Below are positions 24,865 to 32,711 of a stretch of 64,000 nt of DNA, piece after piece. This DNA comes from Clostridia bacterium. GTDB lineage: Bacteria; Bacillota; Peptococcia; DRI-13; SM3-B62. Under the pieces are notes generated by a model. That model was not told the origin of the DNA. It searched no databases and saw only the letters and a list, made by a program, of their open reading frames with translations. Position 1 is the first letter of the stretch. Each line of letters begins with the position of its first letter. The stretch covers positions 1-64,000 of the forward strand of contig JAHDSQ010000014.1 in NCBI GenBank assembly GCA_018432615.1, given 5' to 3'. The translations under genes and the position numbers were made by a program.

Positions 24865-25377
24865 ATGCCGCTTATGGACAAAGAAAAGCTTATGAAAATT
24901 ATCATACCTGTGTTAATGATAATCGTGGTGGCGGGGATTTGGTTTTATAAAAACTCCAACACTGATACCTATGATGAAGGTTTTGCCTTTGAGGTAACCT
25001 CCGTTGATTTAGACGACCTGGCCTCATATGAGTTACCCATCATAATAGACTTCGGAGCGGATTCTTGCGCCCCATGCAAGGAGATGGAGCCTGTCTTGAT
25101 AGCAATTAATGCTGAAATGCAGGGCAAAGCCATTATTAGGTTTGTTGACGTATGGAAGAACAGCAAGGCTGCTGACGGTTTCCCTGTACAGGTTATTCCC
25201 ACTCAGCTTTTCATTAACGCCGACGGAACGCCCTATGTTCCCAGTGAAGATATGGGGATCGAATTTACAATGTACAGCTACCAGGACACCGGCGAGCATG
25301 CTTTTACAGTTCATCAAGGTGGATTGAACGAAGAACAGATGCGGGAGATTCTTGCCGATATGGGGGTGGACGAGTGA
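24865..25377 (+). CDS. Membrane-anchored thioredoxin-like protein
   Basis: 170 residues: one N-terminal membrane segment (about 11-28) acting as anchor, then an extracytoplasmic thioredoxin domain with the redox site DSCAPCKEM (CxxC near 72) and the cis-Pro region VQVIPTQLFINADG. Expected to receive electrons from the CcdA protein encoded next (start overlaps by four bases, GTGA) and reduce an exported disulfide or metalloid target. TGGAGGGA precedes ATG 24865. Confidence 0.88.
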   Translation: MPLMDKEKLMKIIIPVLMIIVVAGIWFYKNSNTDTYDEGFAFEVTSVDLDDLASYELPIIIDFGADSCAPCKEMEPVLIAINAEMQGKAIIRFVDVWKNSKAADGFPVQVIPTQLFINADGTPYVPSEDMGIEFTMYSYQDTGEHAFTVHQGGLNEEQMREILADMGVDE

Positions 25378-26063
25378 CAGAAGTGCTTGAGACCTTATCA
25401 AAAATGATGACCGAGAGTAGCTGGCTAGCTCCTTTTCTTGCTTTTGCCGCTGGGGTTATTACCTCGTTTACACCTTGTTCTTTGTCCGGAATTCCGCTTG
25501 TCATAGGTTATGTGGGAGGAACCGGTCAACGGGATGCAAAAAAAGCCTTCTGGCTTTCTGTCACTTTCGCAGTGGGAACCGCCGTGACTTTCACAATACT
25601 GGGGGTTATCGCTTCCCTGGCCGGTCGTTTAATAGGGACTTCCGCTTCCTGGTGGTATATCATCCTTGGTATTTTTATGATGCTTATGGCTTTGCAGGTG
25701 TGGGATATCTTTGAAATCATTCCTTCCAGTTATCTTATTTCGAAGAATACAAAAACAGGCTTTATCGGTGCTTTTATCGCAGGCGTACTCGGTGGTGTGT
25801 TTTCCTCGCCCTGTTCAACTCCGGTATTGATTGCTCTGCTTGCCATCGTTGCAGGTAAAGCCAGTATCATTTGGGGGATACTACTTTTACTGATGTATTC
25901 AATAGGCCACGGTATTCTTGCTGTTGTTGCCGGAACTTCCGTAGGGTTTGTACAAAGGTTAGCGGGCAGTGAAAAGTACGGTAAGACAAGCTTGATACTG
26001 AAAACTATCATGGGTGTGCTGATAATGTTAATAGGATTTTATATGTTCTATCTCGGGTTTTGA
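25374..26063 (+). CDS. ccdA: CcdA-type thiol:disulfide transmembrane electron carrier
   Basis: 229-residue six-helix membrane protein with the paired Cys-Pro motifs of the CcdA/DsbD core: FTPCSLSGIPLVIGY (helix 1) and FSSPCSTPVLIALL (helix 4). It moves reducing equivalents from cytoplasmic thioredoxin to the anchored thioredoxin encoded just upstream. The start is GTG 25374. In this context (arsC, arsR, permease) it probably supports metalloid or thiol-stress handling rather than cytochrome c maturation. Confidence 0.9.
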   Translation: MTEVLETLSKMMTESSWLAPFLAFAAGVITSFTPCSLSGIPLVIGYVGGTGQRDAKKAFWLSVTFAVGTAVTFTILGVIASLAGRLIGTSASWWYIILGIFMMLMALQVWDIFEIIPSSYLISKNTKTGFIGAFIAGVLGGVFSSPCSTPVLIALLAIVAGKASIIWGILLLLMYSIGHGILAVVAGTSVGFVQRLAGSEKYGKTSLILKTIMGVLIMLIGFYMFYLGF

Positions 26064-26137
26064 GGCAGGCGGCTTCCGTGTACCATTCTTAGGGGAAGTC
26101 TTTGAAAGTACTTTTTTAGTGGGGGGTGTTGAGACTG

Positions 26138-26536
26138 ATGCTGAAAAAAGTAGCATTCATATGTGTTCATAACTCCTGTCGCAGTCAGATAGCAGAGGCG
26201 TTAGGGAAACATCTGGCTTCCGACGTATTTGAAAGTTACTCTGCAGGTACGGAATTAAAAGACCGCATCAATCCAGATGCGGTACGCCTGATGAAAAAGA
26301 TTTACGGTATTGATATGGAGCAAAACCAACGTCCCAAGTTGCTTGCGGACATTCCACCCGTGGATGTGGTTATCACGATGGGCTGTAATGTCCAGTGCCC
26401 ATATCTTCCTTGTACACACCGTGAGGATTGGGGGTTGGATGATCCAACAGGGAAACCCGATGAGGAGTTTGAAAAGGTCATATCAAATATTGAAATAAAG
26501 TTAAGAGAATTAAAGGATAGGTTATTTTTCCTTTGA
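26138..26536 (+). CDS. arsC: Thioredoxin-coupled arsenate reductase
   Basis: 132-residue low-molecular-weight-phosphatase-fold protein. The P-loop is CVHNSCRSQ (C-x5-R) near the N-terminus, and the resolving cysteines lie in GCNVQCPYLPC, followed by DDPTGKPDEEF. Reduces arsenate to arsenite with thioredoxin. Third gene of the thioredoxin-ccdA unit after a 75-base gap. Its 3' end overlaps the convergent arsR gene by 15 bases. Confidence 0.9.
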   Translation: MLKKVAFICVHNSCRSQIAEALGKHLASDVFESYSAGTELKDRINPDAVRLMKKIYGIDMEQNQRPKLLADIPPVDVVITMGCNVQCPYLPCTHREDWGLDDPTGKPDEEFEKVISNIEIKLRELKDRLFFL

Positions 26537-26902
26537 TTTTTTAATTTGCTCTTTTGTGTCCTTGATGCGTTGGGAACAGTCTGCATTATCCATACGCTTG
26601 ACTACATCGCTAAAATCAGCCATGGTCTTAAGGTCGGCATCCAGGAAAGCCATAAAATCATACCATAAACGGTGAATGGCTTCCTTCTCCAGAGAATAGT
26701 AAACCCAGTAGCCTTCCCGGTTTTCTCTGACCAAGCCCTCGTCTTTGAGAATCTTAAGGTGCTGAGAGATACGTGGCTGTAACATGCCTAGGTATTCGCT
26801 GAGTTCACACACACAGTAACTGGAATGAGAAAGCATTTTGATAAGCTTTAGTCTGGTTGGTTCTCCAATCGCCTTAAAGGCGTTAGATAGCTTTTTATCC
26901 AC
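26522..26902 (-). CDS. arsR: ArsR-family metalloregulatory repressor
   Basis: 126-residue winged-helix regulator. The metal-site motif is CVCELSEYLGM (Cys pair in helix 3), followed by the recognition helix QPRISQHLKILKDEGLV and the wing EGYWVYYSL. Last gene of the minus-strand unit thioredoxin-like protein, permease, arsR. Likely represses both divergent units through the palindromes at 24800 and 28470 and is released by As(III)/Sb(III) or related soft metals. Confidence 0.9.
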   Translation of the reverse strand: MDKKLSNAFKAIGEPTRLKLIKMLSHSSYCVCELSEYLGMLQPRISQHLKILKDEGLVRENREGYWVYYSLEKEAIHRLWYDFMAFLDADLKTMADFSDVVKRMDNADCSQRIKDTKEQIKKSKEK

Positions 26903-26938
26903 TGTAGATGCTCCTTGTCAAAGTATTTTAGTGCTATC

Positions 26939-28105
26939 TTAGAAGATACTGCCGAAAACAATACCGCTGATAGTAGCCATAATAATAACCAGGAGAACGT
27001 AAGTCAACGTTTTTTTTGTCCCCATGACACTGCGGATGACCAGCATATTAGGCAGGCTTAAAGCCGGACCGGCTAATAAGAGCGCCAAGACAGGGCCTTT
27101 GCCCATGCCGGCTCCCATCAAGCCCTGGATAATCGGAACTTCGGTCAGAGTGGCAAAGTACATAAATGCACCAACAATGGATGCTAAAAGGTTAGCTGTC
27201 AGGGAATTGCCTCCCACTAAGGCGGAAATCCATTGGGACGGGATGATTCCTCCGTCAGTACCCGGACGTCCCATCAGGAAACCGGCCACCAATACCCCTC
27301 CAAAGAGAAGGGGAAGTATTTTTTGGGCGAAATCCCAAGAGGAATCGACCCATTGCCGGAGTTCTTCTTTTTGGAACCAACGTACCAGGATGTAAGCCAG
27401 TATTGCTAATAAGATAAAGGTTATCGGCCAGTGAATTTGATAAACAGAATACCAGAGACCCTCTGTGGATTGGGGCTTAGCCCAGGCTGCGAAGATTAAA
27501 ATGAAGACAAGGTTAGCGAAATAGATAAGGTTTTGCCAGCCCGTTCTTTTTTCTTCTTCCTCGTTACCACCAATTACAAGACCTTCCCGGTTAGCATCAT
27601 CCTTACCGTAAAGTAGGGCCATAATCAGGCCTATTATTACTGCAAATAAGACGGCACCTACTGCCCGGGCTACCCCGAACTCCCAGCCCAGAATCCGGGC
27701 GGTTAAGATGATGGCCAACACGTTAATTGCCGGGCCGGAATAAAGGAAGGCCACTGCGGGACCGATCCCAGCTCCCCTTCGATAGATACCGGCAAAAAGA
27801 GGCAGGACTGTGCAGGAGCATACGGCCAATACTGCGCCTGAGACGGAAGCAACAGAGTAGGAGAGCCATTTTTTTGCTCCTGGTCCGAAATACTTCAACA
27901 CTGCATTCTGCGAGACGAAAATGGCAATAGCGCCGGCGATAAAGAAAGCAGGAACAAGACAGAAAAGGACATGCTCTCTGGCATACTCATTTAACATTTT
28001 AAAAGCTTCCAGGGTGGCGGTAGCCACGGCAGGGTTACTAAACGGCACCAGATATGCGGCTAAAAAAACACCCAGGTAAAGCAGGAATTTCTGCCACTCT
28101 TTCAT
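26939..28105 (-). CDS. Predicted permease, ArsP/DUF318 family
   Basis: 388-residue polytopic membrane protein of the PF03773-type permeases with the Cys-containing helix SCTVLPLFAGIYRRGAG near residue 100 and many glycine-rich helices. Family members export organoarsenicals, or copper/zinc by proposal (SO_0444 type). ATG 28105 with AAAGGAGC is chosen; the frame extends 21 codons further upstream without a better site. It lies between the thioredoxin-like gene and arsR. Confidence 0.88.
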   Translation of the reverse strand: MKEWQKFLLYLGVFLAAYLVPFSNPAVATATLEAFKMLNEYAREHVLFCLVPAFFIAGAIAIFVSQNAVLKYFGPGAKKWLSYSVASVSGAVLAVCSCTVLPLFAGIYRRGAGIGPAVAFLYSGPAINVLAIILTARILGWEFGVARAVGAVLFAVIIGLIMALLYGKDDANREGLVIGGNEEEEKRTGWQNLIYFANLVFILIFAAWAKPQSTEGLWYSVYQIHWPITFILLAILAYILVRWFQKEELRQWVDSSWDFAQKILPLLFGGVLVAGFLMGRPGTDGGIIPSQWISALVGGNSLTANLLASIVGAFMYFATLTEVPIIQGLMGAGMGKGPVLALLLAGPALSLPNMLVIRSVMGTKKTLTYVLLVIIMATISGIVFGSIF

Positions 28106-28183
28106 TTTCAAACGCTCCTTTGCGTGAATATATTCGTAAATACTAATATGAACTTCCTTAAAAAACACCCATAAGGATGTTTT

Positions 28184-28426
28184 TTAAGGAAGAGAGGCTG
28201 TGATGATTTTAGTTACCTCTTCTTTGGAAGGGACTTTCCCGGAAAGCTTAACTTTCCCGTCAATAATCAGCCCGGGGGTTATTAAGATACCGGTTTCGGC
28301 GATTTCTTTGATGTCAGAGATTTTGCCAATTTCCGCGTCCACACTTAGTTCTTGTGCCACCATGCGTACAGTATCCTCAAGCTTTTTACATTTGGCACAT
28401 CCTGAACCTACAATTTTAATATCCAC
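28184..28426 (-). CDS. Thioredoxin-like protein of the TM0996/MTH895 type
   Basis: 80-residue small thioredoxin-fold protein with active site GSGCAKCKKLEDTV near the N-terminus and the cis-Pro region ITPGLIIDGKV. Such 'redox-active disulfide protein 2' genes are regularly found next to ArsP-like permeases and ArsR. The start is GTG 28426 after AGGAGGTG. Confidence 0.9.
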   Translation of the reverse strand: MDIKIVGSGCAKCKKLEDTVRMVAQELSVDAEIGKISDIKEIAETGILITPGLIIDGKVKLSGKVPSKEEVTKIITASLP

Positions 28427-28469
28427 AATTACACCTCCTAGGGTTATTTTAATAAATTATGATACAGTT

Positions 28470-28499
28470 TAAACATATAAGGATATTCTTATATGTTTA
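28470..28499 (-). promoter_or_regulatory. 12-bp inverted repeat, candidate ArsR operator for the permease unit
   Basis: TAAACATATAAG and CTTATATGTTTA are perfect 12-base arms separated by six bases, 43 bases upstream of the GTG of the thioredoxin-like gene. AT-rich 12-base palindromes of this kind are standard ArsR/SmtB operators. Its sequence differs from the palindrome at 24800, so a shared regulator is plausible but not shown. Confidence 0.6.
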
Positions 28500-28748
28500 T
28501 ATTACTCAGTCACATAAAGAATTGCAAATGCTTTCGGCGGAGCAAAATGAATGAAAAATGGGCGATTGCTTTAAATATGGCTGATTATTGGAGCATTACT
28601 TCTGATATCGAGATTAAGGTCTAAAGAATGAGCAAAGATGTTTTGGTGAGAAGGCGGAATTCCGTTTATCAGGACTTTTTATCGGAGAAATCAGTAATAT
28701 TTTTCGCGTTTTGCGAAGAATTCTTCTTGAATTCTGGTTTAGATTGGT
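28500..28748. other. Intergenic stretch with no recognised gene
   Basis: Between the ArsR-type palindrome and the antitoxin promoter no start/ribosome-site combination with a credible reading frame, and no strong hairpin followed by a T-run, was found. Confidence 0.5.
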
Positions 28749-28880
28749 TATAATATAGTAAAGGGTCGGTGCTGGATACACCAACCCTTGAGGATAATAG
28801 GGTACTCGAATTTACTTCGTTATCCTGGTTGGACTTAGTTTGTTTTAATTGGACTCTGTTTTAGGCAGAGTTCTATTTCT
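28727..28880 (+). ncRNA. Predicted antisense antitoxin RNA of a type I toxin-antitoxin module
   Basis: Promoter TTGAAT (28727-28732), 16-base spacer, TATAAT (28749-28754) predicts transcription from about 28761. The RNA would contain the stem AGGATAA/TTATCCT and end at a terminator hairpin GGACTCTG/CAGAGTTC (28851-28858, 28866-28873) followed by TATTTCTTT. It lies opposite the 3' end and downstream region of the small toxin gene, the layout of the txpA/RatA and bsrG/SR4 systems. No open reading frame of note is present in it. Confidence 0.65.
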
Positions 28881-28947
28881 TTGTTAGGGCAATTATCATA
28901 ACCACTACAGCAATTAGCTGTAAAACAATTGCTGTTTCCACAGGCAT
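28873..28947 (-). CDS. Putative holin-like toxin peptide (type I toxin-antitoxin)
   Basis: 24-residue peptide starting MPVETAIVLQ, a single hydrophobic helix, ending in ALTKK. This matches the 'putative holin-like toxin' family common in Firmicutes, in which the ATG directly follows a GAGGTG ribosome site, as it does here. The peptide would insert into the membrane and depolarise it if not silenced by the opposing RNA. Too short for routine gene finders. Confidence 0.75.
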   Translation of the reverse strand: MPVETAIVLQLIAVVVMIIALTKK

Positions 28948-29008
28948 CACCTCGCTACTGTAAAATCCAGAGTAACAAAGTGCATTCTCCCATATTAATC
29001 CTACGAAC

Positions 29009-29038
29009 ATTATGGCAATTTATGTTGGCATTTGTCAA
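29009..29038 (-). promoter_or_regulatory. Promoter of the holin-like toxin gene
   Basis: On the minus strand TTGACA (29033-29038), an 18-base spacer and CATAAT (29009-29014) lie about 60 bases ahead of the toxin ATG, giving a leader of roughly 55 bases. This completes a convergent toxin/antitoxin transcription pair. Confidence 0.6.
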
Positions 29039-29150
29039 TATGTTATGAAGAATATACAATGTTTCAAAGAATATTATTTAGGGTTGTTACTTTGCAAATA
29101 ACAATTACTGGAAGATGGTGATGTGAGGGAAAAATATGAGAGAAAAACAC

Positions 29151-29178
29151 TTTCATAATGAGAAAAATGTGGTATAAT
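29151..29178 (+). promoter_or_regulatory. Promoter of the pyr operon
   Basis: TATAAT at 29173-29178 with a weak -35 (TTTCAT, 29151-29156, 16-base spacer), about 45 bases ahead of the PyrR-binding element. Confidence 0.65.
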
Positions 29179-29223
29179 GTTAGCAGTAATCAGGCGAGAA
29201 GGGCCTGTGACAAATGAATATAG

Positions 29224-29330
29224 TTCCCTTGAAGTTAGTCCTGTGAGGCTAGTAAGGGTCTTTGTATACGCATGGTATATTTGTATATAAACATACCTCC
29301 TGGTTTCGCGCGGAAATCAGGAGGTTTTTT
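29224..29330 (+). promoter_or_regulatory. PyrR-dependent attenuator of the pyr operon
   Basis: TTCCCTT...AGTCCTGTGAGGCT...AAGGG (29224-29258) is a close match to the PyrR-binding hairpin with its AGUCC/GAGGCU loop. An intrinsic terminator follows: CCTCCTG-G-TTTC pairs with GAAA-T-CAGGAGG (29296-29324), then TTTTTT. In the known mechanism UMP-bound PyrR stabilises the anti-antiterminator and shuts off transcription when pyrimidines are plentiful. pyrR itself is not in the window. Confidence 0.9.
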
Positions 29331-29394
29331 GGTGCCCGGGAGATAAACAGGAAATAATAATGAACAAAATAAATTTTACATGGGAGGGAAGAAT

Positions 29395-30321
29395 ATGGGG
29401 CTTTGTGCTAAGGACCTGTTGGACATGGGTCAGTTATCGCCGGAAGAAATTGAGTTGATACTCCAGACCGGGAAGGAAATGAAGACCATCATTAAGAGGG
29501 ACATTAAAAAGGTACCTACTCTGAGGGGCAAGACGATGGTGACGCTGTTTTATGAGCCCAGTACCCGTACCAGGACATCCTTTGAACTGGCCGGTAAGTA
29601 CATGAGTGCCGATGTGGTGAATATCAGTACTTCGGCAAGCAGTGTTGTCAAGGGAGAGAGCATTAAGGATACCGGCATGACCTTGCAGATGATGGGTATG
29701 GATTTGGTGGTTATCCGGCATAACATGGCGGGGGCTCCACATTTGTTGGCAAAGAACCTGAAAGCCCGGGTCATTAACGGAGGGGACGGCTTTCATGAGC
29801 ATCCCACCCAGGCGCTTTTAGATATGATGACTATAAAAGATAAATTAGGGGGTTTTGCCGGTTTAAAGGTGGCCATAATCGGAGATATTCTTCACAGTCG
29901 CGTAGCACGTTCTAATTTGTCCGGTCTGATCAAAATGGGTGCCCAGGTCTGGATTTGCGGCCCTCCTACGCTAATACCGCCCGGTTTGGAAAAGCTTGGG
30001 GCCAAAGTGACCTACAGCATGGAGGAAGCGTTGAGGGGTGCTCAGGTAGTGATGATGCTGCGGATACAGTTAGAGAGACAGAAGGCCGGAATGTTTCCGA
30101 CCCTGCGGGAGTATAGCCGGATTTTCGGATTGAACAGTCAAAATTTGAAGCTTGCGGATAAGGATTGCCTTGTAATGCATCCGGGCCCGATAAATCGTGG
30201 GTTGGAACTATCCGGAGAGGTTGCCGACTGCTCGCAGTCTCTGATTAATGAACAGGTAACCAACGGGGTATCCGTGCGGATGGCCCTGCTGTATCTGATG
30301 CTGGGACAGAAGGGGGAGTAA
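29395..30321 (+). CDS. pyrB: Aspartate carbamoyltransferase catalytic subunit
   Basis: 308-residue enzyme joining carbamoyl phosphate and aspartate to N-carbamoyl-aspartate. The signature [16 protein letters not shown] binds carbamoyl phosphate; HPTQALLDM and the C-terminal [11 protein letters not shown] are conserved. First gene of the pyr operon. ATG 29395 after GGGAGGGAAG is chosen over ATG 29380. No pyrI regulatory subunit follows, as in Bacillus. Confidence 0.97.
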   Translation: MGLCAKDLLDMGQLSPEEIELILQTGKEMKTIIKRDIKKVPTLRGKTMVTLFYEPSTRTRTSFELAGKYMSADVVNISTSASSVVKGESIKDTGMTLQMMGMDLVVIRHNMAGAPHLLAKNLKARVINGGDGFHEHPTQALLDMMTIKDKLGGFAGLKVAIIGDILHSRVARSNLSGLIKMGAQVWICGPPTLIPPGLEKLGAKVTYSMEEALRGAQVVMMLRIQLERQKAGMFPTLREYSRIFGLNSQNLKLADKDCLVMHPGPINRGLELSGEVADCSQSLINEQVTNGVSVRMALLYLMLGQKGE

Positions 30322-30324
30322 GAA

Positions 30325-31617
30325 ATGGAATATATCCTCAAAGGTGGAGTAGTGATAGACCCGAAGGCGGGATTGGAAAAGGAACTGGATGTTCATGTTA
30401 AGGATGGAAGAATAGCGGCTTTAGGCGAAAATCTTGTTGCAAAAGGGATAGAAACTTTTGACTTGCAGGGAAAGCTGGTAGCGCCGGGTTTTATCGATAT
30501 GCATGTTCACTTGCGTGAACCGGGCGGAGAGGCACATGAAACCATTGCAACAGGCTGCCGGGCGGCGGCGGCAGGTGGTTTTGCTACGGTCGCTGCGATG
30601 CCCAATACTAATCCCTGTGTAGATAATGAAGGTGTGGTCGAACTTATCAAATCCAAGGCACAGAAGGCGGGGTTGAGCCGTGTGCTGCCCATAGGGACGA
30701 TCAGCAAGGGGCAGTTGGGACAGGAAATGGCCGAAATCGGAATGCTATATGAGGCCGGGGTTGTTGCCATCTCAGATGATGGGAAGCCGGTGGTCAGCAG
30801 TGAAGTGATGCGCCGGGCGCTGGAATACAGTAAGATGTATGCCTGCCCGGTTATTTCACACTGTGAAGATCCGTCATTGGTGGCGGGAGGTGTCATGAAC
30901 GAGGGATACTGGTCTACTGTGCTGGGTTTGAAGGGGATTCCCGGAGAGGCAGAGGAGATCATGGTCATCCGGGATATTCTGTTGGCGCGGCTAACGGGAG
31001 GAAGATTGCATTTAGCCCATATCAGTACAAAAGGCAGTGTGGAACTTCTGAGGTTTGCCCGTACTCAGGGGATTGCGGTCACCGCGGAGGCCACGCCCCA
31101 CCACATTCTACTGACTGACGAAGAGGTTAAGGGGTACGACACCAGTACAAAAGTTAATCCTCCGCTGCGTGCCGCGGAGGATGTGGAGGCGGTAAGAGAG
31201 GCGGTCATGGAAGGATTGATACCATGTATTGTTACGGATCACGCCCCCTGGTCCCAGGAAGAAAAGGAGCAAGAATATGCTAAAGCCCCCAACGGTATTT
31301 CCGGGCTGGAAACGGCGGTGCCTGTTTGCTGGAATACCCTGGTGGTCAAGGGAGGCATGAGTCGCTTGGATTTTGTCGCCCGCTTTACAACAGGGCCGGC
31401 AAAAGCTTTAGGTGTACCCTACGGTTCATTAGAAGTCGGCGGTACGGCCGATATTACGGTAATAGACCCGAATATGAAAAAACGGGTAAGTACGGATACC
31501 TTCTATTCCAAGGGCAAGAACAGTCCGTTAAACGGGCGTGTTTTTCAGGGCTGGCCTGTCATGACGGTGGTAGACGGGAAAATAGTGATGCAGGACGGAA
31601 AGATAAGGGAGGTATAA
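30325..31617 (+). CDS. pyrC: Dihydroorotase
   Basis: 430-residue amidohydrolase closing N-carbamoyl-aspartate to dihydroorotate. The zinc site is in FIDMHVHLREPG near residue 57, with further ligands in SHCEDPSL, HLAHIST and the Asp of VTDHAPW. Class I dihydroorotase length. Starts three bases after the pyrB stop. Confidence 0.97.
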   Translation: MEYILKGGVVIDPKAGLEKELDVHVKDGRIAALGENLVAKGIETFDLQGKLVAPGFIDMHVHLREPGGEAHETIATGCRAAAAGGFATVAAMPNTNPCVDNEGVVELIKSKAQKAGLSRVLPIGTISKGQLGQEMAEIGMLYEAGVVAISDDGKPVVSSEVMRRALEYSKMYACPVISHCEDPSLVAGGVMNEGYWSTVLGLKGIPGEAEEIMVIRDILLARLTGGRLHLAHISTKGSVELLRFARTQGIAVTAEATPHHILLTDEEVKGYDTSTKVNPPLRAAEDVEAVREAVMEGLIPCIVTDHAPWSQEEKEQEYAKAPNGISGLETAVPVCWNTLVVKGGMSRLDFVARFTTGPAKALGVPYGSLEVGGTADITVIDPNMKKRVSTDTFYSKGKNSPLNGRVFQGWPVMTVVDGKIVMQDGKIREV

Positions 31618-31622
31618 AGAGA

Positions 31623-32711
31623 TTGAAAGCATATCTTTGTTTGGCAGACGGCAAAGTATTTGCAGGAGAGTCCATCGGCATGATAGGGGAAACAGCGGGA
31701 GAGGTGGTTTTCAATACGAGCATGACGGGATATCAGGAAATCTTGACTGACCCGTCATATGCCGGACAGATCATTACTTTGACGTATCCCTTAATCGGCA
31801 ATTACGGTATTAATAAAAATGACGAGGAGGCTTCCCGGATAGCAGCCAGGGGTTTGGTTATCAAGGAGCTATGCAACATGCCCAGTAATTTCAGGTCGGA
31901 AAAGAACCTGCATAAGTATCTGGTCACCCACGGCATAGTGGGGATCAGAGATGTAGATACCAGAACCCTTACTAAGCACTTGCGCTTATCGGGCACCATG
32001 CCGGGTCTGATCAGTGTGGACTCCGATTTGGATAGGCTTAAGGCGAAGGCCGCAGAGTTAAAAGGAATAAGCGGGTTGAATCTGGTTCAAACGGTTACTT
32101 CCCAAGAAGCTTACAGCTTGGAGGGAGGGGAATATCGGGTCGTTTTGATGGATTTTGGGGCCAAGGGGAACATAGCTAAATCGCTGCAAGCCTTGGGGTG
32201 CCGGGTGACGATAGTTCCGGCCCGGGCAACGGCCGGTGAAATATTAAGATATAAACCGTGGGGTGTGGTGTTGTCCAACGGCCCGGGAGATCCTCAGGAT
32301 GTTGATTATGTCTTGCCGGTTATCAGAGAGGTATTGCAGTCGGGGGTACCGGTGCTGGGAATCTGTCTGGGACACCAGCTTTTCGGCATGGCTTTGGGAG
32401 GCACTACCTACAAGCTGAAGTTTGGGCATCGGGGAGGAAACCATCCGGTCAAGGAGTTGAAAAACCAAAGGGTCTATATAACCTCGCAAAATCATGGGTA
32501 TGCCTTGGATAGAGATAGCTTGGCAAACAGTGAGGTTGAGGTATCCCATGTCAACCTGCACGACGGTACTGTGGAGGGTCTGGAATATAGGGAGAAAGGG
32601 TCTTTTTCGGTGCAGTTTCACCCTGAAGCGGCTCCGGGGCCGCAAGATACATTCTATCTGTTTGAACGGTTTGTCAAAACAATCAAGGAGAGGGGTGGAA
32701 TACATGCCTAA
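31623..32711 (+). CDS. carA: Carbamoyl-phosphate synthase small (glutaminase) subunit
   Basis: 362-residue subunit releasing ammonia from glutamine for CarB. The class I amidotransferase triad is Cys in [15 protein letters not shown] with His-x-Glu in [11 protein letters not shown]. Start inferred as TTG 31623, nine bases after GGGAGGT; the frame is open much further upstream, but that overlaps pyrC and lacks a site. It overlaps carB by eight bases. Encoded in the pyr operon, so it is under PyrR control. Confidence 0.95.
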   Translation: MKAYLCLADGKVFAGESIGMIGETAGEVVFNTSMTGYQEILTDPSYAGQIITLTYPLIGNYGINKNDEEASRIAARGLVIKELCNMPSNFRSEKNLHKYLVTHGIVGIRDVDTRTLTKHLRLSGTMPGLISVDSDLDRLKAKAAELKGISGLNLVQTVTSQEAYSLEGGEYRVVLMDFGAKGNIAKSLQALGCRVTIVPARATAGEILRYKPWGVVLSNGPGDPQDVDYVLPVIREVLQSGVPVLGICLGHQLFGMALGGTTYKLKFGHRGGNHPVKELKNQRVYITSQNHGYALDRDSLANSEVEVSHVNLHDGTVEGLEYREKGSFSVQFHPEAAPGPQDTFYLFERFVKTIKERGGIHA

